From Pseudacidobacterium sp036264445 (GTDB lineage: Bacteria > Acidobacteriota > Terriglobia > Terriglobales > Acidobacteriaceae), in assembly GCA_036264445.1 (NCBI GenBank), contig DATAQW010000338.1, positions 1-6,354 on the forward strand: 6,354 bases of DNA. Reading direction: 5' to 3'. Below, one piece after another: positions 5,663 through 6,354 of this stretch (position 1 is its first letter; every line of letters starts with the position of its first letter). Below the pieces are notes generated by a model. It was not told the DNA's origin. It did not search any database and was given only the letters and a program-made list of their open reading frames with translations. Both the position numbers and the translations under genes were made by a program.

Positions 5663-6354
5663 ATGCATAGAGATGACTGCTTTGAGCAGGTTCTGCAGCA
5701 GTTGGATAAATTCGTAATTGAAATTCCTTCTTGGGGCTTTGCCAATACCGGTACGAGATTTGGCAAATTCCTGCAGCCCGGCGCTGCGGGATCACTGGAA
5801 GAAAAATTTGCGGATGCCGCTCAGGTCCATTCGCTCACAGGCGCAACGCCGGCAATGGCCCTGCACGTTCTATGGGACATTCCGGGAGGAGTATCGGACG
5901 CGGAAAAGGTACGGCGCCTGGCGTCGCAATATGGAGTGCGCGCGGGATCCATCAATCCAAACCTTTTTCAGGACCAGGAATATAAGTACGGTTCTATCTG
6001 CAATCCTGATGCGGGTATTCGCCGCAAAGCAATCGATCACCTGCTTGATTCCATTGAGATAGCTAAAGCCTTGCATTCGCAGGACATTTCGCTTTGGGTT
6101 GCTGACGGTGCCAACTATCCCGGGGCGCAGAGTATTCGCAAGCGGATTGAATGGCTCAAAGATGCGCTGCGCGTTGCTCATGGCGCCTTGGAAGACGATC
6201 AACGCCTGCTCATTGAGTACAAGCCGTTTGAACCCGCTTTTTATTTCACTGACATTGCTGATTGGGGCATGGCGACAAACCTCGCGCGCGCTTCTGGTCC
6301 GAAGGCATTTGTCTTAGTCGATACCGGTCACCACTATCAGGGGCAGAACATTGA
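5663..6354 (+). CDS. rhaI: L-rhamnose isomerase-type sugar isomerase (TIM barrel), 3' end outside window
   Basis: Enzymes of this family interconvert ketoses and aldoses, typically L-rhamnose and L-rhamnulose, using two divalent metals in a xylose-isomerase-like barrel. The first 230 codons are present and the frame is open at the window edge. Compared from memory with the Pseudomonas stutzeri enzyme, matching blocks are IPSWGFANTGTRF (21-33), ATPAMALHVLWD (61-72), YKYGSI (107-112), LWVADGANYPG (144-154), EYKPFEPAFY (185-194), DWG (200-202) and GPKAFVLVDTGHH (212-224). By this alignment Glu185, Asp220 and His223 correspond to metal ligands, His68 to the catalytic-site His and Lys187 to the conserved Lys. 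The remaining ligands would lie past the edge. The N-terminus is about 30 residues shorter than in P. stutzeri, as in other branches of the family. The exact sugar is inferred, since relatives are promiscuous. Rhamnulokinase or aldolase genes may follow downstream (inference). Confidence 0.88.
   Translation, partial: MHRDDCFEQVLQQLDKFVIEIPSWGFANTGTRFGKFLQPGAAGSLEEKFADAAQVHSLTGATPAMALHVLWDIPGGVSDAEKVRRLASQYGVRAGSINPNLFQDQEYKYGSICNPDAGIRRKAIDHLLDSIEIAKALHSQDISLWVADGANYPGAQSIRKRIEWLKDALRVAHGALEDDQRLLIEYKPFEPAFYFTDIADWGMATNLARASGPKAFVLVDTGHHYQGQNI

Noticed and set aside
5182..5766. Minus-strand open frame (194 codons) across the phosphoribosyltransferase end and the isomerase start
   Set aside because: It covers the PRPP loop region of a clear + gene and the isomerase promoter, shows no motif, and is a shadow.
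5718..6317. Several + strand frames overlapping the isomerase region
   Set aside because: They are out of frame with the isomerase, whose conserved blocks continue unbroken from 5663 to the edge.
1..6354. Mobile elements, CRISPR arrays, tRNA or rRNA genes
   Set aside because: No transposase, long terminal inverted repeats, regularly spaced direct repeats, or tRNA-like or rRNA-like segments were seen on either strand.

Overview
The window is an ordinary-looking piece of a bacterial chromosome of moderate GC content (mid-50s % by eye). It holds six protein genes, one of them cut by the right edge. The style of several proteins suggests an environmental Gram-negative, possibly an acidobacterium of the Terriglobales. 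These are the stand-alone phosphoribosyltransferase, the histidine kinase whose H-box reads HELKTG instead of HELKTP, and the short-N-terminus rhamnose-isomerase-like protein. This placement is inference from remembered family resemblance; no rRNA or marker gene is present.

Layout, left to right. (1) A + strand acyltransferase-3 family membrane protein (14-1177) whose true start may lie left of the window. (2) A 243-base gap with a weak terminator-like hairpin and a perfect TATAAT box. (3) A + strand secreted or periplasmic protein of unknown function (1421-2356). (4) A 309-base convergent gap with several short palindromes and no convincing gene. (5) A minus-strand two-component operon, transcribed right to left: an OmpR-family response regulator (4126-4815), then a QseC/TctE-type sensor histidine kinase (2666-4129), overlapping by ATGA. 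(6) A 99-base divergent gap containing a 15-base inverted repeat. (7) A + strand type I phosphoribosyltransferase-domain protein (4915-5562). (8) A 100-base gap with a near-consensus sigma70 promoter. (9) The first 230 codons of an L-rhamnose-isomerase-type sugar isomerase (5663 to the window end).

The response regulator and kinase clearly form one signalling pair. The signal they sense and the promoters they control are not visible. The divergent phosphoribosyltransferase gene is the nearest candidate target, by position only. The isomerase appears to start its own transcript and probably begins a sugar-catabolic locus that continues to the right. The acyltransferase and the secreted protein have no evident link to the rest. 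I found no mobile element, CRISPR array, RNA gene or clearly new system.
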